Shown one piece after another: positions 23,032 through 34,649 of a stretch of 64,000 bases of DNA (the stretch's first letter is position 1; every line of letters begins with the position of its first letter). The notes beneath the pieces were generated by a model. It did not search any database. It was not told the DNA's origin and saw only the letters and a list, made by a program, of their open reading frames with translations. A program made the position numbers and the translations under genes. Source of the stretch: Calophaca sinica (Eukaryota > Streptophyta > Magnoliopsida > Fabales > Fabaceae); assembly GCA_037113605.1 (NCBI GenBank), contig CM073736.1, positions 28,396,258 through 28,460,257 on the forward strand, written 5' to 3'.

Positions 23032-24109
23032 TGATCGCCACCGGAGGAATCAAGCCAGAACACCGTCGACCAGAGCCAACAGCCACCTAAAGATCCGATC
23101 TTGGAGCGCCTCATGGCAGAGAACACAGCTGAAACAACGGATCAATGAAGTCCTCGGGATAAGATATTGTTTATCTTATCATCTGTTTAAAATTAGAATT
23201 TAAATTCTAATTACAATTACAAATTATGGTGCCTTATCATTCTCTCCTAATGTTCGAATTTGAAATATCCTATCATATCTTTTACTAACTATTTTGGAGA
23301 GATCATTATAAAGACAAAGTCTTTAAATATCCTAAGAATTAGGAGCTCAGGTTGACCACACAAATCAAGGGAAGCTCAACCACTCAACTTGGTCAACCTC
23401 ATCTCAACTACCGAGCTGACCTCAACTATTCAGATATTCGACCGACCTCAACTCAGATAGTCGTATGACCTCAGTTATTTGGAGGAGCTCAAGTCAACCA
23501 CATTGCTGACCTCAACAACTCGGACGACCACAGATACGTCCCTCAAAACCAGGTGCTATTTTTTCATGTTTCTTTCAGCATCTCATCCTTAACTATGAAC
23601 CATCAACGATTCGTGTCACTTTATTCTTTATTACCTGGAGCATTGTATAAGGTCTTCCCGCATGACATTTTGTGTTTGCCCAAACTTTCGAGCAAGGTAT
23701 AATTTGTCATTTAAATATATGATGTACTTTCACATTGTTGATGGCTAACCTCAACAGATCAGTATATAGACAACCAACAGGTGGATACCCAGTCCAGTAC
23801 TCGGACGACCTACCAGGCCCACCTCAACAATTTCAATATTCAGACGGCTTTAAACTCGGCTACGTCGTTAACCTTGATTATTTGATGACCTCAACCTTGC
23901 CGTTTGGACAGCCAAATCAACTACTCACACAGGGAAGTATAAAACTCGACTACGAGCACTTTACTCATAGCATAAAAATTAATGCTAACTTTATTACATC
24001 AAGTTGTTGCAAGTTGTCTATACTTTGACAGGAACAGTGCCCCAAAACTAAAGGTCGAGCCCGCCACGGAGCTCGGCACCCAGTGTCGGAAGAAGCTCGA
24101 CCTCGACAC

Positions 24110-24710
24110 GACCCCCGTGTGTTCAAAGACCCCAGGTCAGCATAGAGGCCTGGCGAGCTCTAAAGCAGCTCGAAAGGTCGCCAGTCGACCTAAGCAACCC
24201 CTGTGGTTCCGAAGACCCCAAGTCAGCATAAAGGCTTGGTGGGCTCACTCGCAGCTCGACCCCTGTGGTCCTAAACCCAAGTCAGCATAAAGGCTTGGTG
24301 GGCTCACTCGCAGCTCGACCCCTGTGGTCCTAAACCCAAGTCAGCATAAAGGCTTGGTGGGCTCATTCGCAGCTCGACCCCTGTGGTCCAAAACCCAAGT
24401 CAGCATAAAGGCTTGGCGGGCTCATTCGCAGCTCGACCCCTGTGGTCCTAAACCCAAGTCAGTATAAAGGCTTGGTGAGCCCATTCGCAGCTCGGAAGGT
24501 CCTACTCGACCTGAAATCGACCCCCGTGAGTTCAAAGGCACCACTTCAGCATAAAGACGTGTCGAGCTCAAACACAGTGCAACAAAGACTAACCCTTGCG
24601 GTTCCAAAGATTTTAGGTCAGCATAGAGGCCTGGCGAGCTCTAAAGCAGCTCGAAAGATGATAACTCGACCTGAAGAAAAGCCTAACCGGCTCCAACCAT
24701 CATAGAGACC
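24110..24710 (+). repeat. 59-bp tandem repeat array within the nested element
   Basis: Between about 24200 and 24495 a unit of 59 bases repeats nearly perfectly about five times; its words include CCCCTGTGGTCC, CCAAGTCAGCATAAAGGC and TCGCAGCTCGA. More diverged copies, with GGTCAGCATAGAGGCCTGG, flank it at 24110-24200 and 24500-24710. Position before the 3' LTR matches the hypervariable tandem-repeat region described for Tat-type elements. Confidence 0.9.
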
Positions 24711-25149
24711 TGACATCTCAAAATGATGCTCGGATTAGACAAGCACTCGACTAATGTTGTTACGAGGGACTAATGTTCCAAACTTCAAATTTGAAACAAA
24801 TCTTTCGGGGGGAAGCCACCCGAGGACTACACTACCTTATACTACCCAAGGACTACAGGAAAGCGTGAAAAGAAAGTAAAGTAAGTCATCATCACTTAGT
24901 CAAATTTCATTCATAGGAAAAGGAATTGCAAGAGGTGGTTCTCGGATGAGCAATTACAAGATCGGAACTAAAGAAAAACAAAAAGCACAAAAGCACAAGT
25001 TACACAAAGGCATTCCCTTGGTTTTCAATAACGAGATCAGGAGCGATCACCTTCACTTGGGCCAGGCAACATCAAAACCCTCCTTAAAATTAGGGAGCAC
25101 TGAAGCCTTTTTACCCCTCGAGATGAAGTCCAGCTCTCCACAAGCTCAG

Positions 25150-25260
25150 AAAAGGTGGAGCTCTATGTGAGCTCACCAACAAAGACCAGCTCTACACGAG
25201 CTCGAAAAAGAAGCAGCTCTCCGTGAGCTCACCAACAAAGACCAGCTCCCCATCAACACT
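25150..25260 (+). repeat. Short direct repeats with GAGCTC core
   Basis: GAGCTCACCAACAAAGACCAGCTC-like units of about 45 bases recur two to three times around 25165-25250. The wider interior is rich in AGCTC words. Confidence 0.5.
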
Positions 25261-26154
25261 TCAAATGTAGAGGCCTATATCTCAGAATGCACTTCAATTC
25301 TTCAAATTTAAGTACAAATTTTAGGTGGGAGTAGTCCACCATAGGTCAGAGCTCGACCAATGCAGAGACCTACAGTTCAAACCTGTTTGGAGTTCTACCT
25401 ATCTTAGTCTTCAAGTCAAAGGTCAAGTTTGGGGTCGAAGCTCTACCCATAGTTCAAACCTATTTACAAGCCCTCCTTGTACTTCAACACAAGTACTTAT
25501 TGGAGCCCGACCTGCTCGGAGCTCATCCTCATCTGAGCTCGACTCAACCAGTTCAAAGCTCGATCTGCATTTAAGCTCCCCGTGTTCAAGAGATCACTGG
25601 GTAGATAATTGGAAGATCGCAGCGATCTGGATGATCTCAAACTACGCAGATAATTGGATGACCTCAAGTCGCACATCAGATACCACTCGGACCTCGTGAG
25701 ATCGGACCTCATAGGAAATCTTGATATCATACCACGCAGATCGATCATCCGATCACCATCATATTATTGACAATCAAAGCCCATGTAATTGATCGTGGCA
25801 CTTTGACTGTTCAACTCGACCTACTACTCTTGAGTAGTAATTATGCTATTTCAAGCTCAACAAGAGCAATTCTATGACGGGATCAACTCTTACAAGGTAT
25901 TTGGAGAAAACCAAATACTTGCACTCTAAATATATGCTCAGCTAATCGGCAAGCAAGTCTAGGGGGCTGGACAGAGATAGGACCAAAAGAATCTTATGGT
26001 CGCTTCTTGGCGTCCTTTGCAGGAGAGGAGGCGGTCGGCACGTTAGAAGAGATCGACCCGAGAACTTGGGCGACTTTCTCTTTCTTGGCCTTCCACCCAG
26101 CTCGAATTCCGACCTAACGAAAAAACAATTAGACCCTGTACCTTTTCAGGCAAA

Positions 26155-26170
26155 GGGTCTAGGGGGCTTG
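26155..26170 (+). promoter_or_regulatory. Polypurine-tract-like site of the nested element
   Basis: AAAGGGTCTAGGGGGC and a short TTG lead directly to the LTR start at 26171. Confidence 0.6.
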
Positions 26171-26979
26171 TGTTATGGGCCGGCCTCCGAGCTGGGCTCC
26201 TAACTGGATCACCGAGCTGAGCCCAACCATATCCGAGCCCATTGATCTAGCAAGGCCCTCCAAATAATACTTTCTGAAGAAGGAAGCTAGCACATAACCC
26301 GGAACTACCACTCATATATAAAGGTGTTACGGACTGGTCCCGAGGCGAGTTCCAGCGTGTCCACCAAACCAAGCCGGCCTGGCTCGGTTCCGACCTCTTC
26401 GAGCTCGGCGAGCTACATCCGACCCCCGAGGCGCCAAACCGATCCTCCGGTACGATCGCCCCAGTGGTAACACCGAGCAGGGCGGGGGTGAGCCGACTCA
26501 TGACCCTCGGTCTTCCAGGAAGAGATACACCTGGAGACGATGCTTGGGGTCATTGGTCACTCCAGAATTGAGGATCACGCAGCCAAGACGCGATGTATTT
26601 GGCAGGCGCGAGATATCAGGAGGAGGAGCTGATCCTTGAAGCGTGAGGGAGGGTTCACTGCGCGCAGATTCCGGATCGGTGGTTACCCTCCTTCTGCGTG
26701 GCTCCACTATATAAAGGGGGCTGGACCCCCCAGGTTTGAGGACGCTCTCTCTACACTCTCCCTAAACCCTAAACTCATCTCTATGATACTAGCTCTATGC
26801 TCACCCTAAAAAGCCCTATCTAACTTAGGCATCGGAGTGCCTTTTGCAGGTACCCCACCCGCCGGTCTGAAGGAGGAACGACATCACGCCCGGAGGAGGA
26901 GTACTCACCACGGAGCTCATCGCCCAACTACCAAGCAGAGGAGCAAAGGTACGACCTTGCACCATTTCGTGCATTAACA
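26171..26979 (+). repeat. 3' LTR of the nested element
   Basis: Same length as the 5' copy and nearly identical, with the TATA box at 26708-26715. Most differences cluster around 26540-26610, where the 5' copy differs at several neighbouring bases. Confidence 0.93.
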
Positions 26980-26984
26980 CATTG

Positions 26985-27249
26985 TTTTTGAGAAAATTGT
27001 GTGAATTCCCCTTAACCATTGAAACACTTGAGAGATTGAAAGGGAGCGACATATTCTTGGTTGATTTAAACATCAAAGTGCTTATCTTTTTAAAAGTTTC
27101 AATCAAGTGGAATTATTTTTTTCAAAGAGATAAAAAGTCTTCGTAAACATTTGCTCTGCCCCATTCATTGTTAGCTGTTGTTGAAAAATTATTGAGAATT
27201 CATAAAATCAATTTGCTTGAGGGCAAGCAAAATTCAAGTGTGGGGGTAT
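26985..27249 (+). other. Interior of the tRNA-Asp-type element, right part
   Basis: Continues the interior interrupted at 22130. It ends with AAGTGTGGGGGTAT, a polypurine-like tract directly before the 3' LTR. No coding sequence is recognised. Confidence 0.75.
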
Positions 27250-28657
27250 TGATAACATCAATATTGCATCATTTTATTAGGGATAGTAGAGTGTAATTTG
27301 AATAATTATTGAATAGTTTGACATACAATTCACTCTCTTTTCATCTTAAATGTGCAGAAATAGAAATTAAGCAATATGATGAAGAAATGCAAGTTTGGGT
27401 TTAAAAGTGGGCTAAAAGAGGCCCATAATGCTAAACACGACCTTCGCATAATATAATGAAGCATGTCCATGCTTATCTGAAGAAGCAATTAGCCACAAGC
27501 GCACCTCACGCTGGCCCATGCTCCCTGATAAATTGGTTGGTATTTTAATCATATCTGGAGCTGTAGTTATCGGATTGAGGAGTTCTTTGTGGCGTTGGAA
27601 AGCTAAGAGAATTTCCTACAACTTTGTCACAAATTGGATGACTTTAACATGCAGCACGACCTTTTCATCATGGAGCACCGCTGTGCTCCACCAAAAAAAT
27701 CTCAGAAATTGATGTCGGCAAGCGTAGAGGCGGCGCAGACGCGTAAAACAGTCTGTAAAGGGAGCACGGCCTTGGAGCACGACCATGCTCAGGCCGTGCT
27801 CAACCCAAAACTCAGCCTATAAAAGGAGCGCTCAGCAGAACATTTGAAAATACTCCGGGATCGACTTTCTCCCAAATTCTTTTCTTCCCCTGTAATATTT
27901 CAGTCTTATTTTACTAGTTTTAGTTGTTACTCTGTTTGTTTTTATATCTAGTTTATTATTTTCTTCTACTTAGTAGTGGAATAAAACCCCGTCATTGAGG
28001 TGATGGGGGATCTAATATCGTATTTGTGATCATTAAATAATTTATAATATTAGTACTTAATCTCTTCTATGATTAAATTATTCCTAGTGAATTTATTCTA
28101 TAAGAACTGATCATTCTTTACTCAGCTAATTAATTGTGTGACGATCGTACCTTCAATTAGTTAATGGAACTCTAGGGATAATTGAATCTGCATGCTCTGC
28201 CAGATCAAGGATTGCGTGTTCATTTTCAGTCAGTCATTGAATTGATAAATCTATTGGTACTTTATGCTCTTTCTATTTACTTGCTTTGAATGATCAAACA
28301 AAGTAATAAATTAGAAAAAAGACTGTTAACATTGCATGATCATTGGGTGTTAATTGCTTTTGAATAGAGATTGGTAATCAGTTAGAATTATTGCTCTTAT
28401 TATAAATTGGTCAAATACACAGATATACGCATTAGTGATCTCGTTACCTTGATGACATTTATTTTATTTGCTTTCTTTTTATTTATTTTTATATGACTTA
28501 TCTTTTACACACTCTTTGTGTAATTTCACTTCAACCATTTGTCTAAATGACAAACTAATCTAAGTAGAGCAGTATTCGTTTCAATTCCTTGTGGAGACGA
28601 TAATCTTATATACTATAACTTGACGTTTAATCGTACACTTGCGATTTTAACGCAACA
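27250..28657 (+). repeat. 3' LTR of the tRNA-Asp-type element
   Basis: 1,408 bases, with TATAAAA near 27819. The largest difference from the 5' copy is a small replaced patch near 27495-27530, otherwise scattered substitutions. Confidence 0.9.
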
Positions 28658-28662
28658 CTATT

Positions 28663-29718
28663 CCTCTTTTTACTGCAAATTGATACATAATCCACAATAT
28701 ATACCTAAATAACCACAAACAACTAGAATTATCAGTACAGCAGCAATTTCCCCTTACAAGACAAGTCAGTTTTTACCACTTAGCTAAGCCAATGATGGCT
28801 TGAAATGTCATATAGCTAGGATGATTGAGGGTAATTTGGTCACACGGATGAAATTTTAGTACAAAGGTTTACCCAATTCAAGATGTTTATCCCTTCTCTA
28901 TTATTGATGCGGGGAATCCTTTTCGTAAGCTTTGTCTTATACTAGCTAATTAGTGGGAGGAAAAATGTGAACTGATATATGATGTAACCCCAGCCCCCGG
29001 GACGGTTTTTTAGTTAGGATTTGCCTTAGTAACATGGTTTTGCTGCCAGCTGCCCCCACCCCGGACCCTTTTCTACCTCCTTTTTGTAGAACTAATTTTT
29101 TTTTTTTTGGTTTTAATGCTCAAGTAGATTTCTTTTATTCAGCTTCATATTGACCAATATTGTGCACCATATAGTGTGTTTTAGATATCCCTAAACTCAG
29201 ATGAAGAAACAATGGTCTGTTTAGTGTAAAAAAAAAAAATACAGTGGTCCGAAGAAAAAATTGTCATAGCCAAACTTAATGAATATATCGTTATGGGACT
29301 ATTTTATGGTAGCTAATTTGTGTCTCTGTGTACCAATCATGCGGCGACGATTACAGAGGCTATGGTGGCGGGGTGGGTCGAAAAATAAGTCTAGCAAGTT
29401 GGCCTCATGGCCGAGCACCTAACTGCGATGTCGGTCGGTGCGTTGGCTAGTAGAAGAACATACGACATTCAGGATGAATTTTTTTAAAAAAAAGGAAAAG
29501 AGATTTCCGAAATATGGGATAGGAATTGGAACTCAGTAGTGCGGCAACAATATGAGGCCCAAAGCATTGGACGGGTAGAACAAAGCATTATGAGAATGAT
29601 GATTGTAGCAACGGTGTTGGAATCACCTTGTAGCGACAACAATCAACCATTTATATAAAAAAAAATGTACACGTACAATAGTTATTTTTTTAATCTTTTT
29701 GGTTTACGGTCAAATCAA
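28663..29718. other. Intergenic, no recognised gene
   Basis: Contains homopolymer A and T runs and a moderately GC-rich patch (29340-29480). No coding or repeat family assignment is possible by eye. Confidence 0.6.
29209..29251 (+). repeat. Short A-rich insertion bracketed by imperfect 11-bp repeat
   Basis: ACAATGGTCTG (29209-29219) and ACAGTGGTCCG (29241-29251) flank 21 bases made of TTTAGTGT and an A-run. Confidence 0.5.
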
Positions 29719-29763
29719 ACCCACCTGTGGTCAGTCTACCCAAAAAGACCCACCTGTGGTCAG
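29719..29763 (+). repeat. Short insertion bracketed by exact 16-bp repeat
   Basis: ACCCACCTGTGGTCAG occurs exactly at 29719-29734 and 29748-29763. The filler is TCTACCCAAAAAG. Confidence 0.8.
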
Positions 29764-29876
29764 ATTAATGGCTTTTGCTTTTCATTTGTCAATTGAAAAC
29801 TACATTAGACCTTAAGCATGTTTAATGATTAGTAATAATATAAAATTAAAATTAAAAATATTTAAACAATCATATA

Positions 29877-30429
29877 CTCCTCCATTCCTTTTTTTTAGTT
29901 GTTATTTTTTTAGAGAAATTTTATTATAACTTATTTATCATTTTTAAAGTTCAACTTTATATTAATTACTATTTTATCAATTATATCCTTAACTATTTAT
30001 TGTAAAGAGAGAAAAAGTGTAATCAGGTAATAAATACTCCCTCTAAACCTAAATATAGGACTCTCTTTGACCATTTCGCGTCCCTTAAGAAAATGAGTTT
30101 TGTTAATTATTAGCATTAAATTTGTACAAAATATGCGCTATTTTTTCCAAGTTACCCTTCTCATCTTCCAAGACTATTAAGAGAGAGAATTAATACATCT
30201 TGGTATAAGAGTGATTTTATAAAAAAAATTAATGTAAATTAGTATTTGAAAATGGTCTTATATTAAGGGATAAGAAAATTTTAGCAAAAATGTCTTATAT
30301 TAAGAGATAGAAGGAATAGTCAAGGGGACAAGAAAAAGATCAATAATTTTATCAAAAACAATAAAATTTATTGATTTTCTTAATTTGAGTAATACTTAAC
30401 TTAAACGATTTAAAAAGAAACGAAGTGAG
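29877..30429. mobile_element. Stowaway-like MITE, interrupted
   Basis: The left end CTCCTCCATTCCTTTTT and the right end AAAAAGAAACGAAGTGAG are inverted, with TA on both sides (29875-29876, 30430-30431). Removing the inner MITE leaves about 270 bases, a normal MITE size. Confidence 0.75.
30037..30316. mobile_element. Stowaway-like MITE nested in another MITE
   Basis: Starts CTCCCTCTAAACCTAAATATAGG and ends CTTATATTAAGAGATAGAAGGAA; the ends are inverted with mismatches, flanked by TA (30035-30036, 30317-30318). Lies inside the element at 29877-30429. Confidence 0.7.
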
Positions 30430-30714
30430 TATAATGTAGGAAGTGTACACACATGACTGGGGTGCATGGAATGGAAGCCATTCCCATTAGTAGGGGAATT
30501 TCACCCTTTGTTCGATCAAAGGGAATGTTCTAGCTAGCGTACTACACAGGCAGCGATGGGTCGGACGGTTCTCGGTGAATTACTTGGAAGATTCTTTGCC
30601 GCGTGTCCCCATCTTCTGCCCCGTAAATAACCTCAAGTTCATCCTCCAGCTTTTGCCCCAGTACACGTCAAGCCACGCGTCATCAAACACCACGCTTCTT
30701 CCCCTTCTAAATTA

Positions 30715-30966
30715 CTCCCTTCCAACCATTATATATGTTATATTTACCCAAAAAAAAAAAATCCCAAAATATATGTCACACTCTATTTTTAATATACTCA
30801 TTACATGTTTTTTTACTAATTTTATCCTTAATTATGTTTTTAGAATAATTGTTTTCTCTCTTTTATTTATTACTTTAGGGGGTATCATATAGTAAAATGA
30901 TTGTTTTCTCTATTTCATTTATTGTTTTTTCTTAAACTGTGTGATTTGTCCAACTATTGGAGGGAC
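30715..30966. mobile_element. Stowaway-like MITE, 252 bp
   Basis: CTCCCTTCCAACCATTA at the left and CCAACTATTGGAGGGAC at the right form imperfect inverted ends, with TA at 30713-30714 and 30967-30968. Confidence 0.6.
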
Positions 30967-30980
30967 TATCATCTTACTTA

Positions 30981-31727
30981 CGGGTGAGAATAGGTCAGGC
31001 CGTCCAACAAGGGTCTACGGCCTAGCCTATGTCAGGCCTAGGCCAGGCCAGGTTTTTTTTTCTAAATATTCAAGGTCAAGGCTTTTTTAAAAGCCTATTT
31101 AGCTAAAAAGGTCAGACTTCAGGCCACTCAAAAAGCCTTTTAGGCCTAACAGGCCTGTTTATTTAAGAAAAAATAAATAATACTATTTTTTATTGTTATT
31201 ATTATATTGAATTTTGTATAATGTGTTAAATTATATACTGATATTTTCAATAATTTAAGTATATTGGCTTACATAAAATTTTGACAAATTTAAAGGTCTT
31301 ATTACAAAATAAAATTTAAATAGACTATCATATAATGTTAGATTCTCTAAAATGTCAAGTTAGACATTGAAAAAGATTTATATCATATAAATACATCAAA
31401 ATCAGACTTTATAAAACTCAGCTCATTTGTCTATTTCCACCCCTATGTCACATGTGTCTTAGTAACAATTTTTTTTATAGTTTATTAGAAATAGAACTTA
31501 ACCTATCAGCCTGTTAGTCTATTTAAGATAGATCAAATGACTTATCCAAAGACGTTAATATGAAATAGGTCTTTAAGTAGGCTAATAGGCCATACCAGGC
31601 TTTCAACAAGGTCAGGTTAGGCCTAAAAAATAAGCCCATGACAAGAATGCGCCAAAGCCAGCTTGGATTTTTGAATGCGCCAGCTGTGCTAGACCGAGAA
31701 ACAGAATGGCCAAATTTATTTCCACTC
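30981..31727. mobile_element. Second, decayed copy of the hAT-type family
   Basis: Starts CGGGTGAGAATAGGTCAGGCC. It is collinear with the 12699-13474 element over most of its length, including GTTAGATTCTCTAAAA and TAGTCTATTTAA words. The right end is eroded; CCAAATTTATTTCCACTCTA near 31727 is the best candidate. No flanking duplication was found. Confidence 0.65.
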
Positions 31728-31867
31728 TACCACATAACTAAAAAAATTAGTACTATCATTGAAAATGATGAAGAACCAGTCCACATGTCGGCAATGGACC
31801 CCATAAGAATCTATACATGTACTATCACCTTCTTGTGTAGACAGAATTTTCTAAAACAAAAAAATTA

Positions 31868-32014
31868 CTCCTTCCGATCTGAAATATAAGTAAAAAAAAA
31901 TATAAAATACAAGAAAAAAAATTTATGTATTTGGTTCAAATTTTGGACCAAATATATATACTTTTTTGTTTATATTTTATAAATTTTTTTGTTTATATTT
32001 CAGATCGGAAGGAG
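31868..32014. mobile_element. Stowaway-type MITE, 147 bp, near-perfect termini
   Basis: CTCCTTCCGATCTGAAATAT at the left is mirrored exactly by ATATTTCAGATCGGAAGGAG at the right. TA duplications lie at 31866-31867 and 32015-32016. The preserved ends suggest a young insertion. Confidence 0.9.
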
Positions 32015-32107
32015 TATTTTCCTTCTTTTTATTGGACTTGTTATTGTCCGTCTAATCATAATTTTGGGTTAAGTTAATGTACAAAAACTATTTTTTGTGT
32101 ACCTTTA

Positions 32108-32409
32108 GGGGGCGTTTGTTACAGCTTTTTTTAGAATAAAATCACTTTTTTTATGTTAAAAATCATTTTTTTAATTTTAATTGTGTTTGTTTCAGATTTT
32201 TTAGAAAATAATTTTTTTTTAAAAATGATTTTTAGGTTAAAAATAAAAAGCTGAAAAAAGTAGCTTCTCATTCATAAGAGTTGAAAAAATGATTTTTATA
32301 ATCCTAAACAAACACAAATTAGCTTCAGATTTTTTTAAAATCTATAAAAAATAATCTCTAGACTATTTTAAAACATAATCACTTTTTTTAAGCCGTAACA
32401 AACGAGCCC
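32108..32409. mobile_element. Tourist-like (Harbinger) MITE, 302 bp
   Basis: GGGGGCGTTTGTTAC at the left and GTAACAAACGAGCCC at the right are inverted with small differences, flanked by TTA (32105-32107, 32410-32412), the Harbinger target size. Confidence 0.85.
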
Positions 32410-32412
32410 TTA

Positions 32413-33320
32413 GACAATGGGGGCACAATTCCTTCACCATTGCCACTATCATTATTGAGGATGCCATGTCGTGTTGTAACACCGAGAACCAGCATTTTTT
32501 CCCTAATTCGAAATCCTCCTCCTTTGTTTTTTAAAATTCGCTCCAACTACTGTCCTACAACCGGTCAATGCCCCAACTGGCACCATAGATGGGTACTCCA
32601 CCCATAATTTTTGTTCAAATTTTCACTAGTTTAATTATTCAAATTATTTAAGTAAACATACACCAATCAAGCAATGTTGTTATAATCGTATCAATTTTTT
32701 TAGGAATAATTTTTTATCAAATTATTACTTATCATATTTTTTTTCTTTTTCATCTTTATTTTATTTTATTTGCAACACAATTCTTAACCTTGATAAAGGG
32801 TGTGACCGTGTGAGACTATTTTTGTATTCAGAAAGAAAACAAGAGTGAAACACGAAAGAAGTAAGAAATAACGTGTTGAACAGGCATTTCTCCACGCTAA
32901 ACGTGTGACGGTGGCACGTGAGCAAAAAAGCACAGCAGAGTCGGTCTAAACTCTGAGCAATAAAGTGAAAAACCCGCAAGTAATTTTCTTCATGGGGAAA
33001 GAGACAGCTTTGACAAGGCACAAAGAAGGGAAAAGAGGAAAAACGATCGCTTGACAAGACACTTAACGGCCTTCACCTGTTGGGACAGATTTGGCAATAT
33101 GGAGTTTCATTTTGGTAAAAAATAAATGACAATATTTTTTAAATAAATAAAATAAATTGTAGTTACACAAACACAATTAATTGTTGAATTATAACCACAA
33201 GGGGCAACTCCATCAAGAAAAACACAAGGGGCATCAAAGACATAATGGCTCCTCAGTTCACCAAAAAGAAGTTGTCTCTTCAACAATGACTTCTCATTTT
33301 TTACATTAAAATATCTTAGT
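32413..33320. other. Intergenic, no recognised gene
   Basis: A reverse reading frame at 32761-33057 is open but resembles no family I know. AT-rich elsewhere. Confidence 0.55.
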
Positions 33321-33322
33321 TA

Positions 33323-33606
33323 CTCCCTCGATTTCATATTATTTATTATGTTTGAAATATTTAATTGTCTCAAATTATTTGTTACTTTGTGATATCAAGA
33401 GAGTATTAATTATATTTTTTTTCAACAATATATTTATTTATTTATATTTCAACAACCCTATATTAATTAACTCTTTCACCTAACTTCCACTACAATAAGA
33501 GTATTTTAGTCAAACTAAATTATTTAACCTTAGAAATAAGTGTAATTAATAATTTTTTAAGACGTATACATAACCTTAAATGATAAATAATATGAGATAG
33601 AGGGAA
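33323..33606. mobile_element. Stowaway-like MITE, 284 bp
   Basis: CTCCCTCGATTTCATATTATT at the left and AATAATATGAGATAGAGGGAA at the right are inverted with a few mismatches, flanked by TA (33321-33322, 33607-33608). Confidence 0.8.
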
Positions 33607-34005
33607 TATTTAAAAAAAAATTAATATCTGATATTCTAATACCACCCGTAATATACGTTTACGGAATGTTAGTTGTTAATTAATTTATTGACACTATAAA
33701 ATAAATTACTCAATTTAAAAGTGCAGCATCAACTAAGATATACTCAGTGTAATCAATTTAACTGATTAGGATATCTATGCAACGGTTAGTGACAAGTTTT
33801 TACCAACAAGCGGTGCTTGAATGCGATGACACGAGCCTCTTCCAACTTAATTAGGTGCTTAAGTAAAGCCAATCTAATATACATTGAGGTCTAAAACAAA
33901 TTTTGAGCAAGACATTTTTATAGTTAATAAAAAAATTTATAAAATTATTATCTTACATTTAAAATTATTTTTATTATAATTTTTTATACTTAGAGCAAAA
34001 TTATT

Positions 34006-34057
34006 AAGGTTGGTGTTAATATTCCATTGTCAAAAAAAAAAGGTTAGTGTAAATATT
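34006..34057 (+). repeat. Short A-rich insertion bracketed by 18-bp repeat
   Basis: AAGGTTGGTGTTAATATT (34006-34023) recurs with two mismatches at 34040-34057. The filler is CCATTGTCAAAAAAAA. Confidence 0.75.
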
Positions 34058-34324
34058 TGTTGTGTGTGTCACACCTAATAGAAGGGCAAAAAATATATTG
34101 CCAATTTAACTTATGTTGCTGTTTTTCATTAAGAAAAAGGACCAACAAATAAAAGATAGACTTATACATAAGAAAATAATTACAGACAATATATATTTTA
34201 ATATTAAAAACACATTAACAAGAAAGCCCCTTCAATCTCCACGGATTATACGGGAGAGACTTTGTTTAATAAAGATAATAAATGAATGTTTACACACGAA
34301 GAAAAACCACTTCTATCAATTATA

Positions 34325-34349
34325 AATTAATTAATTAATTAATTAATTA
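34325..34349. repeat. (AATT)n microsatellite
   Basis: About six tandem AATT units. Confidence 0.9.
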
Positions 34350-34607
34350 CACGTGCTATTTTGGGGGCTAGAGTCCTTACAAAATTTGACACTTTTTGGA
34401 GGCGTTAAGCTGCTACTTTAGCGGCTTCCCTTTGGGACCTACTCTAGTCTCGAGTTTGAATTTGAGAGTGGAAATACAACGACGTTAAAACTTGAGTTAA
34501 AATTTTGTCAGTCTTTGGATCAAGGGATTAGTCTACGCAGTTACGAGCAAATGATACATGGTTTGTGAAAAAAGTAAATCATCCTTTTTGGTCAAAAGGT
34601 GATAAGG

Positions 34608-34645
34608 AATAAAATTAATTGCCAAAAAAAAAATAAAAGTTAATT
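34608..34645 (+). repeat. Short A-rich insertion bracketed by 13/14-bp repeat
   Basis: AATAAAATTAATT (34608-34620) and AATAAAAGTTAATT (34632-34645) flank GCCAAAAAAAA. Confidence 0.6.
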
Positions 34646-34649
34646 ATCT

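Larger units (their letters stand above)
22131..26979 (+). mobile_element. Nested non-autonomous LTR retrotransposon with 809-bp LTRs
   Basis: Two 809-base LTRs (22131-22939, 26171-26979) begin TGTTATGGGC and end GCATTAACA. They are flanked by an exact 5-base duplication CATTG (22126-22130 and 26980-26984). About 3.2 kb of interior has a TGG-starting primer site, tandem repeats and no RT, integrase or protease. Composition is far more GC-rich than the host element. Organisation resembles non-autonomous relatives of the Ty3/gypsy Tat group (an inference). By eye the LTRs differ at some twenty-odd positions, so the insertion is relatively recent. Confidence 0.92.
18946..28657 (+). mobile_element. 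Non-autonomous LTR retrotransposon with tRNA-Asp-type primer site
   Basis: Long direct repeats at 18946-20342 and 27250-28657 begin TGATAA(T/C)ATCA and end GCAACA, flanked by an exact 5-base duplication CTATT (18941-18945 and 28658-28662). A primer site and a polypurine-like tract are in the correct places. After removing the nested element (22131-26979 plus one target copy), the interior is only about 2.05 kb with no gag or pol, so movement would depend on proteins from a relative. Primer type and LTR style resemble Athila-group elements, which is an inference. The two LTRs differ by roughly a few percent by eye. Confidence 0.9.

Noticed and set aside
24110..24710. 59-bp repeats as a CRISPR or minisatellite gene
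   Set aside because: The repeats are contiguous without spacers and sit inside an LTR element.
30575..30892. 105-codon forward reading frame
   Set aside because: It runs through the MITE at 30715-30966 and has no recognisable domain.
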